A stretch of 64,000 nt of DNA from an uncultured Erythrobacter sp. (GTDB lineage: Bacteria; Pseudomonadota; Alphaproteobacteria; Sphingomonadales; Sphingomonadaceae), in NCBI GenBank assembly GCA_947498065.1, contig CANMIS010000004.1, positions 62,001-126,000 of the forward strand, in the 5' to 3' direction. The notes under the pieces are model-generated. The model did no database searches. It saw only the letters and a program-made list of their open reading frames with translations, and was not told where the DNA came from. The translations under genes and the position numbers were made by a program. This document shows positions 29,009-37,141 of this stretch, one piece after another (positions within the stretch are counted from its first letter, which is position 1; every line of letters begins with the position of its first letter).

Positions 29009-29602
29009 TTAAGCGGAACCTGCCGCCTGCCACTCGGCAATTGCCTCAATCGGGAACAGCAGCATGATGACGGTAAGCGTCAAGCCATCGCGCACCACGT
29101 ATGCTGCGAGCAATTCCATGAACACGGCAAGAACGACTGTCACTTTCACCGGCAGCTTCATCGCGAGCCAGAAGCCAAACGCCATCCAACCGATATCGGC
29201 AAAGGAATTCAGGACGCTGTCGCCGGAATAGCCCCAATTGGCCGTGACCGAGCGGAACCGCTCAATCACCATCGGCGTATTTTCGAGCACTTCCCATGCC
29301 GCCTCAAGAAACACCGCGAGCGGCAATCCCCAGCGAAACGCACTCTCTCCGCCGATTTTCCATTTCACAAACAGCAGCCACCCCAGCGCATAAAAGATCG
29401 GGCCATGAATGATGTGACTGGGCGTGTACCAATCGGCGATATGCTGGCTGTTGCCGGCAGAATTGATATCGCCATGCCACAGTTTGATATCGCCGCATTC
29501 GCAAATCGGCGGGCGGCCCATGACGAGCAAGATCAAGACGGCCGCGATGGCAATCCCGATAGAGACAAGGATCGTGGTGCGATTGGGGATGAGTTTTGCC
29601 AT
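29009..29602 (-). CDS. DUF2585 (UPF0314) membrane protein
   Basis: 197 residues from the ATG at 29602; the longer frame to 29674 adds a stretch that does not fit the family. About four to five membrane helices are visible, the first at I-L-V-S-I-G-I-A-I-A-A-V. A conserved loop C-E-C-G-D-I-K-L-W-H-G-D-I-N-S-A-G-N-S-Q-H (quoted residue by residue) and the later W-E-V-L-E-N-T-P segment identify DUF2585. The function is unknown. It lies back to back with crtY, about 160 bases away. Confidence 0.85.
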   Translation of the reverse strand: MAKLIPNRTTILVSIGIAIAAVLILLVMGRPPICECGDIKLWHGDINSAGNSQHIADWYTPSHIIHGPIFYALGWLLFVKWKIGGESAFRWGLPLAVFLEAAWEVLENTPMVIERFRSVTANWGYSGDSVLNSFADIGWMAFGFWLAMKLPVKVTVVLAVFMELLAAYVVRDGLTLTVIMLLFPIEAIAEWQAAGSA

Positions 29603-29761
29603 TGGCGCAGGGTGTGAATCAGCGCGCGCGCACTTGCAAGCAAAGATCGCCGCAAGCATCCATAATTGCAGCACAAAGCATGGGGCGGCAGCACGGCAAT
29701 ATGCCTGCTATTACAACGCGCCATTGCCGATCCCTCGCGCTTTCCCTAGGGCGGGGCCAGA

Positions 29762-30982
29762 ATGAGCGGAAACACAATCGATGTGGCCATTGTTGGCGGC
29801 GGACTGGCTGGCGGATTGATCGCGCTGGCGCTTTTCCGCGAGCGGCCCGAATTGCGGCTTTCCATCATCGAAAACGGCAAGAGCTTTGGCGGCAATCACC
29901 GCTGGAGTTGGTTTGACAGCGACCTGTCCGAGGCTGGCCGGGAACTGCTCGCCGCCTTCCGCCAGACTGAATGGGACAGCGGCTATGACGTCGCCTTTCC
30001 GAAATATCGCCGCACACTGAAAACCGGCTATCGCTCTATGGCAAGCGCGGACTTTCACGAAGGTCTGGTCCGGCTGCTGCCAGAGGGCGCGATGCGGCTT
30101 GGTTGCGCGGCGGAGACTATCGATGCGCGCGGCGTCACACTCGCTGATGGAGAGCGGATCAACGCCCGCGCCGTCATCGATTGTCGCAGCTTCTCACCCA
30201 GCCCGCATTTGCGCGGGGGCTGGCAAATATTCATGGGCCGCCAGATGCGGCTCGACACGGCTCACGGGCTGGAGCGACCGGTGATTATGGACGCCGCCGT
30301 TGATCAGCACGCCCCGCACGGCAATGGCGGGGCTTACCGCTTTGTCTACACCCTGCCGCTGGGCGCGCATGATGTGTTTGTCGAAGATACCTATTACGCC
30401 GACGATCCAAAGATGGACCGCAGCGCTTTGTCCTCTCGCATTGATGCCTATGCCCGCCAGCATGGCTGGGCCGATGGCGCGATTGTCGGCAGCGAAGCGG
30501 GCCTGCTTCCCGTGCTGACCGGCGGAAACTTCGCCGCTTATCAGGCCGAGGTGCGCATTCCCGGCGTCGCCATTGCTGGCGCGCGCGGCGGCTTTGTCCA
30601 CCCGCTCACCAGCTACACCATGGTGATCGCGGTTGAAAACGCACTCACTATCGCGGCCGAGGCGGACCTTGCCGGCGCGCAGCTTGCCGCCTTGTTTGAG
30701 ACGCGGGCCGCGCGGCACTGGCGCAAGACCGGATATTACCGGATGCTGGCGCGCATGCTGTTCTTCGCGCCAAAACCGCACCGCCGGGTCGACATATTTC
30801 AGCGCTTCTACACCCTTCGCGAGGGCCTGATCGAACGGTTCTATGCCGCGCGCTCCACCCCTCGCGATAAACTGCGCGTCCTTTGGGGCAAGCCGCCCGT
30901 AACTATCCCGCGCGCGCTCGCCGCCATGATCAAACGCGGTGAGCCGCTGACAACCAAATCGCAATCGGAGAAACCGGTATGA
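29762..30982 (+). CDS. crtY: Lycopene beta-cyclase CrtY
   Basis: 406 residues, normal for bacterial CrtY. The dinucleotide motif V-G-G-G-L-A-G-G-L-I opens the protein, and S-W-F-D-S and the late A-G-A-R-G-G-F-V-H-P-L-T-S-Y-T (read residue by residue) are typical of the family. CrtY closes both ends of lycopene to beta-rings at the inner membrane, giving beta-carotene. It begins the operon crtY-crtI-orf-LOG-crtB; its stop overlaps the crtI start as ATGA. No crtE or crtZ is in this window. Confidence 0.96.
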   Translation: MSGNTIDVAIVGGGLAGGLIALALFRERPELRLSIIENGKSFGGNHRWSWFDSDLSEAGRELLAAFRQTEWDSGYDVAFPKYRRTLKTGYRSMASADFHEGLVRLLPEGAMRLGCAAETIDARGVTLADGERINARAVIDCRSFSPSPHLRGGWQIFMGRQMRLDTAHGLERPVIMDAAVDQHAPHGNGGAYRFVYTLPLGAHDVFVEDTYYADDPKMDRSALSSRIDAYARQHGWADGAIVGSEAGLLPVLTGGNFAAYQAEVRIPGVAIAGARGGFVHPLTSYTMVIAVENALTIAAEADLAGAQLAALFETRAARHWRKTGYYRMLARMLFFAPKPHRRVDIFQRFYTLREGLIERFYAARSTPRDKLRVLWGKPPVTIPRALAAMIKRGEPLTTKSQSEKPV

Positions 30983-32568
30983 ATGCCCCCGTGTCGCAGA
31001 CTGACAGACTGGACCTCGCCTCTCCGCCCGCCACTGGTCAGGCGATCAACCCGGCCTTGGCGGAGAAATATGAGGGACGCACCGCCTGCGTGGTTGGCGC
31101 AGGATTTGGCGGCATGGCGCTCGCGATGCGGCTGCAATCGGCGGGCATTGCGACCACTGTGGTGGAAGCGCGCGATAAGCCGGGCGGCCGGGCCTATTTC
31201 TGGGAAAAAGACGGCTTCACCTTCGATGCGGGCCCCACGGTCATCACCGATCCGCCGTGCCTAGAGGAACTGTGGCAGCTGACCGGGCACGATATCTCTG
31301 AAGATGTTGAGCTGATGAAGGTCATGCCGTTTTACCGGCTAAACTGGCCCGATGGCACCAATTTTGACTATTCCAACGACGAAGCAGAACTCAACGCCGA
31401 AATCGCCAAGCTCGATCCCGATGATGTGGTCGGCTACGCACGCTTCCTGGAATATTCCGCAGGCGTGCATGAGGAAGGCTATCTGAAGCTCGGTCACAAG
31501 CCGTTCCTCGATTTCAAGAGCATGCTGAAAGCCGCCCCGGCGCTGGTCAAGAAACAGGCCTGGCGCAGCGTCTATTCCATGGTCTCCAGCTATGTGAAAA
31601 ACGAGAAACTGCGTGAGGCGCTCTCGTTCCACTCGCTGCTGGTGGGCGGCAATCCGATGAACACCAGCGCGATCTACGCGCTCATTCACAAGCTGGAAAA
31701 AGACGGCGGCGTGTGGTGGGCACGCGGCGGCACCAATCGCCTGATCGCGGGCATGATCCGCCATTTTGAGCGGCTCGGCGGCACTATGCGCGTCGGCGAT
31801 GGGGTGAAGCAGGTTCACACACTCGGCAACCGCGCCACCGAGGTGGAGACCGAAAGCGGCTGGAAACAGCGCTTCGATGCGGTCGCCTCCAACGCGGATA
31901 TCATGCATTCCTACCGCGATCTGCTGTCCGGCTCTCCGCGCGGACCGAAGGCGGCGAAAGCGCTCTCGCGCAAGAGCTTCAGCCCATCGCTGTTCGTGGT
32001 GCATTTCGGGCTGGAGGGCGCATGGCCCGGCATTCCGCATCACATGATCCTGTTCGGCCCGCGTTATAAGGGTCTGCTCGACGACATCTATAAAAACGGC
32101 GTGCTGCCGCAGGATTTCAGCATCTATCTGCACCACCCGACCGTCACCGACCCCAGCATGGCGCCAAAGGGCAAGAGCACGTTTTATGCGCTCGTTCCCG
32201 TCGCTCACATGGGCAAGATGCCGATTGATTGGGACGTCGAAGGACCCAAACTGGAGAAGGCCATCCTCGACGAAGTTGGTCGTCGCCTGATCCCGGACAT
32301 TCACGACAGGATCGTGACCAAGTTCAGCTATGCGCCAAAGGACTTCTCACAAGATCTCAACGCGCATTTGGGCAGCGCATTTAGCCTTGAGCCCGTGCTG
32401 TGGCAGAGCGCGTATCTGCGCGGGCACAACCGCGACGATGTGATCGACAATTTCTACCTCGTCGGCGCAGGCACCCACCCGGGCGCAGGCATTCCCGGCG
32501 TGGTCGGCAGCGCAAAAGCAACCGCAGGCTTGATGCTGGAGGATTTGGCGGCCAAAGCCACCGCATGA
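30979..32568 (+). CDS. crtI: Phytoene desaturase CrtI
   Basis: 529 residues. After about 30 extra N-terminal residues, the FAD-binding motif V-G-A-G-F-G-G-M-A follows, with E-A-R-D-K-P-G-G-R-A and F-D-A-G-P-T-V-I behind it. The C-terminal carotenoid-oxidoreductase signature G-A-G-T-H-P-G-A-G-I-P-G-V is intact. CrtI introduces four double bases-equivalents (double bonds) into phytoene to make lycopene, the substrate of the upstream CrtY. The start overlaps the crtY stop, and the stop overlaps the next gene's start. Confidence 0.97.
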   Translation: MNAPVSQTDRLDLASPPATGQAINPALAEKYEGRTACVVGAGFGGMALAMRLQSAGIATTVVEARDKPGGRAYFWEKDGFTFDAGPTVITDPPCLEELWQLTGHDISEDVELMKVMPFYRLNWPDGTNFDYSNDEAELNAEIAKLDPDDVVGYARFLEYSAGVHEEGYLKLGHKPFLDFKSMLKAAPALVKKQAWRSVYSMVSSYVKNEKLREALSFHSLLVGGNPMNTSAIYALIHKLEKDGGVWWARGGTNRLIAGMIRHFERLGGTMRVGDGVKQVHTLGNRATEVETESGWKQRFDAVASNADIMHSYRDLLSGSPRGPKAAKALSRKSFSPSLFVVHFGLEGAWPGIPHHMILFGPRYKGLLDDIYKNGVLPQDFSIYLHHPTVTDPSMAPKGKSTFYALVPVAHMGKMPIDWDVEGPKLEKAILDEVGRRLIPDIHDRIVTKFSYAPKDFSQDLNAHLGSAFSLEPVLWQSAYLRGHNRDDVIDNFYLVGAGTHPGAGIPGVVGSAKATAGLMLEDLAAKATA

Positions 32569-33020
32569 TTGAAACTCTTGTCGTCTTTCTCCTTTCTGCA
32601 GCGTCAGTAGCGGACGATATCTCGATCTTCGTTGACGGGTCGCATGAGCATGCATGGACCGACATTTACGAAACCGACGAGCGTCGCTTGCAATTTGACG
32701 CCAATTATTCCGGTAATGGCACTGTAAATCAGCTCCCCTACCCTGTCGCTTTGGTTCGGGTCTACACAACATCTCCGCGTAACGCGGAAACCCCCATAAG
32801 GGTCTCAATCTCACGCGACGCCAAAATTGCGGTCGATTGTGAAAACTCTGCCTCCACTCCAATAGAAGCGCAGGCTTGGAACAGGGACAAGGGTGAGTAT
32901 GAAACCCTCAAGTTTCCTGATGTCGAGTTTCAGGCATTGCGACCGGAGAACGCTGAACGTCTCGGGCCACTCTTCCGGCATATTTGTGGACCCGCATGGA
33001 GTTATAACCCACCCGAATGA
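32565..33020 (+). CDS. Hypothetical exported protein inside the carotenoid operon
   Basis: 151 residues from the ATG at 32565, which overlaps the crtI stop (ATGA); its own stop overlaps the LOG start the same way. An N-terminal hydrophobic segment (VVFLLSAASVA) looks like a short signal peptide. The body is beta-rich with two cysteines (about 101 and 141), suggesting a periplasmic disulfide. Its GC content is visibly lower than that of crtI or crtB. I do not recognise it. Exact joining at both ATGA junctions means removal would leave crtI and the LOG gene still coupled. Confidence 0.65.
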   Translation: MIETLVVFLLSAASVADDISIFVDGSHEHAWTDIYETDERRLQFDANYSGNGTVNQLPYPVALVRVYTTSPRNAETPIRVSISRDAKIAVDCENSASTPIEAQAWNRDKGEYETLKFPDVEFQALRPENAERLGPLFRHICGPAWSYNPPE

Positions 33021-33598
33021 AACGTCTCGCTGTCTATTGCGGCTCAGCCACACCTGAGGACCCGCGCTATATCGAACTTGCCACTGAGGTCGGCCAAAGC
33101 CTTGCAGCGCGCGGCATTGGCGTCGTCTATGGCGGCGGGCGGCTGGGCCTGATGGGCGCGGTGGCGAACGGCGCGAAAGACGCGGGCGGCGAAGTCATCG
33201 GCGTGATCCCAGAGGCGCTCGTCAATTCCGAGGTCGCCAATCACAATTGCGACGAACTGATCACCGTCACAGGCATGCACGAGCGCAAACAGCGTTTCAC
33301 TGATCTCTCCGATGGCTTTGTGACCATCCCTGGCGGGGTCGGCACGATGGACGAATTGTGGGAGGCGATGAGCTGGGCTCAGCTTGGCTATCATTCCGAT
33401 CCCGTTGGCTTGCTCAATGCCTTTGGCTTTTACGATGATCTGATCGCGTTTAACGCCAAAATGGCGGATGTCGGCTTTGTCCGCCCGGCGCATCAGAACA
33501 TCCTGATCCACGCCGACACAATGCCCGATCTGCTGGACAAAATGGCCGCGTACCAGCCGCATACGCCGATCTTTCGGATGAAGGCTGAGGATCTCTGA
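33017..33598 (+). CDS. LOG family protein (nucleotide 5'-monophosphate phosphoribohydrolase type)
   Basis: 193 residues. The Rossmann-like fold has the two LOG signatures, M-H-E-R-K in the middle and P-G-G-V-G-T-M-D-E-L near residue 110; G-G-G-R-L-G-L-M-G precedes them. LOG enzymes remove ribose phosphate from cytokinin or other nucleoside monophosphates; bacterial members often act on AMP or GMP. It lies in the crt operon between an orphan ORF and crtB, where LOG-like genes are often seen in sphingomonads as far as I recall. A link to carotenoids is not established. Confidence 0.9.
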   Translation: MKRLAVYCGSATPEDPRYIELATEVGQSLAARGIGVVYGGGRLGLMGAVANGAKDAGGEVIGVIPEALVNSEVANHNCDELITVTGMHERKQRFTDLSDGFVTIPGGVGTMDELWEAMSWAQLGYHSDPVGLLNAFGFYDDLIAFNAKMADVGFVRPAHQNILIHADTMPDLLDKMAAYQPHTPIFRMKAEDL

Positions 33599-33626
33599 GA
33601 AATTGGATGCTCAGCCAGCCCGAACA

Positions 33627-34574
33627 ATGAATACATCCCCACAAACCCGCACCGCTTTGGTCGAGCAAGCCCGCCTGTCGATCAAGCACGGCTCGCAAAG
33701 TTTCTCCGCCGCATCCAAGCTGTTCGACCAACAAACGCGCGAGCGCGCCTGGCTGCTCTATGCCTGGTGCCGCCGCGCCGATGATATTGCCGACAATCAG
33801 GACATGGGCGGACCGCTGGGCGATCAATCCAGCGCAGAGGAACGTCTGGCCCTGATCCGCAAGCTCACAGGCAAAGCGCTAAGCGGTGAGCCGACCGGCG
33901 ATCCTGCCTTCGACGCGCTGGGCGTGGTCGCAGAGGAATGCGGGCTGACCGCGCAAATGGCCGAGGACGTGATCGAAGGCTTTGCGCTCGATGCACAGGA
34001 TTGGCGCCCGCGCAGCGAGGCCGACATGCTGCGCTATTGCTATCACGTGGCGGGCGCGGTTGGTGTCATGATGGCGGTGGTCATGGGCGTCGCCCCCGAT
34101 GATGAGGACACGCTCGATCGGGCCTGCGACCTTGGCCTCGCCTTTCAACTCTCCAACATTGCCCGCGACATTGTCGAGGATGACGCGGCGGGACGGTGTT
34201 ACCTGCCAGCGGAGTGGCTGGTCGAGGAAGATATCGAGCCCGGCCAACACACCAAACCGCACCACCGCGAAGAGCTCGCCGATATGGCCGCGCGTCTGGT
34301 TGCTTTGGTCGAGAAGCACGAGGCCGCCGCCCGGGTGGGCGCGGCTCGCCTGCCCTTCCGTAGCCGCTGGGCCGTGCTGTCCGCAGCCCGGATCTACGGC
34401 GCAATCGGGCGCAAAGTCCGCGCGCGCGGGACCGAGGCATGGAACAGCCGCACCTACGTCCCGCGCCCTGAAAAGGCGCTCTACGGCGCACGCGCATTCC
34501 TATCCGCCGTGATCAATCGGGAAAAGCACCCCGACGGGGAGATCACCTGGGGCATCAAGGATTTCCGGCCCTAA
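33627..34574 (+). CDS. crtB: Phytoene synthase CrtB
   Basis: 315 residues from the ATG at 33627; the TTG at 33603 is a weaker choice. It contains both Asp-rich motifs of squalene/phytoene synthases: D-D-I-A-D (about residue 53) and N-I-A-R-D-I-V-E-D in the second half, plus Y-C-Y-H-V-A-G. The enzyme condenses two geranylgeranyl diphosphates to phytoene at the membrane surface, the first committed step for CrtI and CrtY. It ends the carotenoid run; the next gene follows after about 40 bases. Confidence 0.96.
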   Translation: MNTSPQTRTALVEQARLSIKHGSQSFSAASKLFDQQTRERAWLLYAWCRRADDIADNQDMGGPLGDQSSAEERLALIRKLTGKALSGEPTGDPAFDALGVVAEECGLTAQMAEDVIEGFALDAQDWRPRSEADMLRYCYHVAGAVGVMMAVVMGVAPDDEDTLDRACDLGLAFQLSNIARDIVEDDAAGRCYLPAEWLVEEDIEPGQHTKPHHREELADMAARLVALVEKHEAAARVGAARLPFRSRWAVLSAARIYGAIGRKVRARGTEAWNSRTYVPRPEKALYGARAFLSAVINREKHPDGEITWGIKDFRP

Positions 34575-34615
34575 GCCACTTGAAGCGCGGACCGGCAAAG
34601 CGTAGCCACCGCTCC

Positions 34616-35119
34616 ATGCAACGCACACTATTCTCTATCACCGCAGCGGCAGTAGCATTTGCCGTAACATCGGGCGCCGCAGCGCAGGACGATCTCTCTC
34701 CAGAAGGCGAGGTCATCTTCGCCGCGGAGCAGTTTTTTGCCGCCATTCGCAATCCGGACAAAACTACGCTGAGAGAGATGCTGCTGCCCGAAGGCATGAT
34801 CTTGATCCATAACGGTATGCGCCCGGCCAATCCCGCGATTGTGGCGATCCCGGTGGCTGATCATTTGGCCGCTTGGGAAAGCTCAACTGCACGCTACGAT
34901 GAACGCATGACCATTTCTTCGCTAAACGTGGACGGGAACATAGCGCATGTCTGGGGCCCTTACCGCTTTTTGACGGACGGTGAGACGACCCATTGCGGGT
35001 TTAATTCACTGAGTATGGTGCTGACGGACAATGACGGATGGAAAGTGGCAAACACCAGCTTTTCGATGATCCCACCGGATGAATGTGACGCAATCGGTGC
35101 GCCGGAGGTGCCGCAATGA
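34616..35119 (+). CDS. Exported NTF2-like (SnoaL/DUF4440) protein
   Basis: 167 residues from the ATG at 34616; a TTG at 34580 would extend it and spoil the signal peptide. A signal peptide ends at GAAAQ-DD. The mature part follows the NTF2-like order: a helix with A-A-E-Q-F-F-A-A-I, a second helix with L-R-E-M-L-L-P-E-G, then strands I-A-H-V-W-G-P-Y and W-K-V-A-N-T-S-F. Such folds bind small ligands or act as simple enzymes; the role here is unknown. Its stop overlaps the start of the carboxylase gene (ATGA). Confidence 0.75.
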   Translation: MQRTLFSITAAAVAFAVTSGAAAQDDLSPEGEVIFAAEQFFAAIRNPDKTTLREMLLPEGMILIHNGMRPANPAIVAIPVADHLAAWESSTARYDERMTISSLNVDGNIAHVWGPYRFLTDGETTHCGFNSLSMVLTDNDGWKVANTSFSMIPPDECDAIGAPEVPQ

Positions 35120-37029
35120 TCAGCAAACTCCTTATCGCCAATCGCGGCGAAATCGCCTGCCGCATCATCCGCACCGCGCGGGCCATGGGGGTCGCGACAG
35201 TGGCGGTCTATTCCGATGCCGATTCCAAGGCTTTACATGTGCGCAGCGCCGATGAGGCGGTGCATATCGGCCCCTCGCCCGCTGCCGAAAGCTATCTGAT
35301 CGGCGACAAGATCATTGCGGCGGCCAAAGAGACCGGAGCCGAGGCGATCCACCCCGGCTATGGCTTTCTTTCGGAGAACGCCGGCTTTGCGCAGGCCGTG
35401 CTGGATGCGGGCCTGATCTGGGTCGGGCCAAAGCCGGAAAGCATCCGCGCGATGGGCCTGAAAGATGCCGCCAAGCAGCTGATGATGGATGCGGGCGTGC
35501 CGGTCACCCCCGGCTATCTGGGCGAAGATCAATCGGTGGAGCGCCTGTCCAAAGAGGCGGACGCGATTGGATATCCTGTGCTGATAAAGGCGGTCGCAGG
35601 CGGCGGCGGCAAGGGCATGCGCAAGGTCGACGCGCCAGAGAATTTCGCGGCGGATCTGGAAAGCTGCCGACGCGAGGCCAAGGCGAGCTTTGGCAATGAC
35701 GAGGTGCTGCTGGAGAAGTGGATCACCTCGCCCCGCCATATCGAGGTGCAGGTGTTCGGCGACAGCCACGGCAATGTCGTCCACCTGTTTGAGCGCGATT
35801 GTTCGCTCCAACGCCGCCACCAAAAGGTGATCGAGGAAGCGCCCGCCCCCGGCATGGACGAGGCAACGCGCGAAGAAATCTGCGCCGCCGCTGTGCGCGC
35901 AGCGAAAGCGGTCGATTACGAGGGCGCAGGCACGATTGAGTTTATCGCCGATGCCAGCGAAGGCCTACGCGCGGACCGCATCTTCTTTATGGAGATGAAC
36001 ACGCGGCTTCAGGTCGAGCACCCGGTGACCGAGGAGATTACCGGCGTGGATCTGGTCGAATGGCAGCTGCGCGTGGCGAGCGGAGAGCCGATACCGCTGA
36101 AGCAGGATGAGCTGAGCATAAACGGCCACGCGATTGAAGCACGGCTCTATGCGGAGGACCCAGCTAAGGGGTTTTTGCCGAGTACGGGGCGGTTGGAACA
36201 CTTCCATTTAGACGACCAAGAAGCTCGTATTGAAACAGGGGTCGAACACCACTCTGAAATCTCACCCCACTACGATCCAATGATCGCCAAACTCGTCTGT
36301 TCGGCCCCAACTCGTCAAGAAGCTGTTGAGGAACTGGCTTTTTCTTGTGCAAGTGTTTTGACAATGCCAGTCAAGAACAATGCCGGCTTCCTGACATCTC
36401 TCCTAAAACACAAGTCTTTCGTCGAGTTCGAAATTGATACTGGCTTCATCGAAAGAGAAATCGATGGATTGCTGACGACACAACATATGAGTGCAGGTTT
36501 ACTCCACCAAGCTGCGATTAATCTGTTCTTGATAGAGGGCGGCACCTATTCTGCCTTAGGAGACAACGAAGTTGATGATAGCCGTGGCCCTTGGCATGAT
36601 ATTCTTGGTTTTCGTGCTAACGCAAATAAGCAAAGCCGCACCTGGATACTTGCCGACCGCGAGCCAATCGAGACGCAAATCAAAGTTAAAGATTGTCCTA
36701 GTTCTTTAAACGCGACCACTTCCGAGGGCCTGGTCCTAGTTGAACAAGGTTGGCCGCACGAGTTTCAATTTGCGCGTTTTGACAACACTGGTACCGCCTC
36801 CGCCGCCGATGGCGCGATCCTCGCTCCCATGCCAGGCAAGGTTATCGCTGTAGATGTAAGCGAGGGCCAAACAGTCAAAGCGGGCGACCGTCTGATGGTG
36901 CTGGAGGCGATGAAGATGGAGCACGCGCTCACCGCGCCGTTTGACGGGACCGTAACCGAACTTTCCGCCAGTCAGGATGCGCAGGTTCAGGTTGAGGCGG
37001 TGCTGTGCGTGGTGGAGCCTACAGAATGA
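35116..37029 (+). CDS. Biotin-dependent acyl-CoA carboxylase alpha subunit
   Basis: 637 residues: biotin carboxylase domain (about 1-445) with the ATP-grasp loop G-G-G-G-K-G-M-R and E-M-N-T-R-L-Q-V-E-H, a linker/BT region, and a C-terminal biotin carrier domain with E-A-M-K-M-E-H whose Lys carries biotin. It charges biotin with CO2 for the CT subunit encoded next. Codons about 355-558 (36180-36790) are much AT-richer than both flanks and the protein there diverges from family expectation, yet the frame stays open. Substrate is uncertain: 3-methylcrotonyl-, propionyl- or another acyl-CoA. Confidence 0.9.
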   Translation: MISKLLIANRGEIACRIIRTARAMGVATVAVYSDADSKALHVRSADEAVHIGPSPAAESYLIGDKIIAAAKETGAEAIHPGYGFLSENAGFAQAVLDAGLIWVGPKPESIRAMGLKDAAKQLMMDAGVPVTPGYLGEDQSVERLSKEADAIGYPVLIKAVAGGGGKGMRKVDAPENFAADLESCRREAKASFGNDEVLLEKWITSPRHIEVQVFGDSHGNVVHLFERDCSLQRRHQKVIEEAPAPGMDEATREEICAAAVRAAKAVDYEGAGTIEFIADASEGLRADRIFFMEMNTRLQVEHPVTEEITGVDLVEWQLRVASGEPIPLKQDELSINGHAIEARLYAEDPAKGFLPSTGRLEHFHLDDQEARIETGVEHHSEISPHYDPMIAKLVCSAPTRQEAVEELAFSCASVLTMPVKNNAGFLTSLLKHKSFVEFEIDTGFIEREIDGLLTTQHMSAGLLHQAAINLFLIEGGTYSALGDNEVDDSRGPWHDILGFRANANKQSRTWILADREPIETQIKVKDCPSSLNATTSEGLVLVEQGWPHEFQFARFDNTGTASAADGAILAPMPGKVIAVDVSEGQTVKAGDRLMVLEAMKMEHALTAPFDGTVTELSASQDAQVQVEAVLCVVEPTE

Positions 37030-37141
37030 TCCTCCCCGATACGGGGAGGTGGCAGCGCGAAGCGCTGACGGAGGGGAACTCGCGCCATATCCCCCTCCAC
37101 AAGACTGCGTCTGGTCCCCCTCCCCATTCTGGGGAGGAATT
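37030..37141. repeat. REP-like repeat with a hairpin over the downstream ribosome binding site
   Basis: Two G/C hairpins, C-C-T-C-C-C-C-G near the left end and C-C-T-C-C-C-C-A at 37119-37137, bracket a spacer that includes G-C-G-C-G-A-A-G-C-G-C-T. Units like this are widespread in alphaproteobacteria. The right hairpin pairs the G-G-G-G-A-G-G that serves as ribosome binding site of the carboxyltransferase gene. Confidence 0.7.

Noticed and set aside
31339..32304. 321-codon minus-strand frame opposite crtI
   Set aside because: Antisense shadow; crtI is intact on the plus strand.
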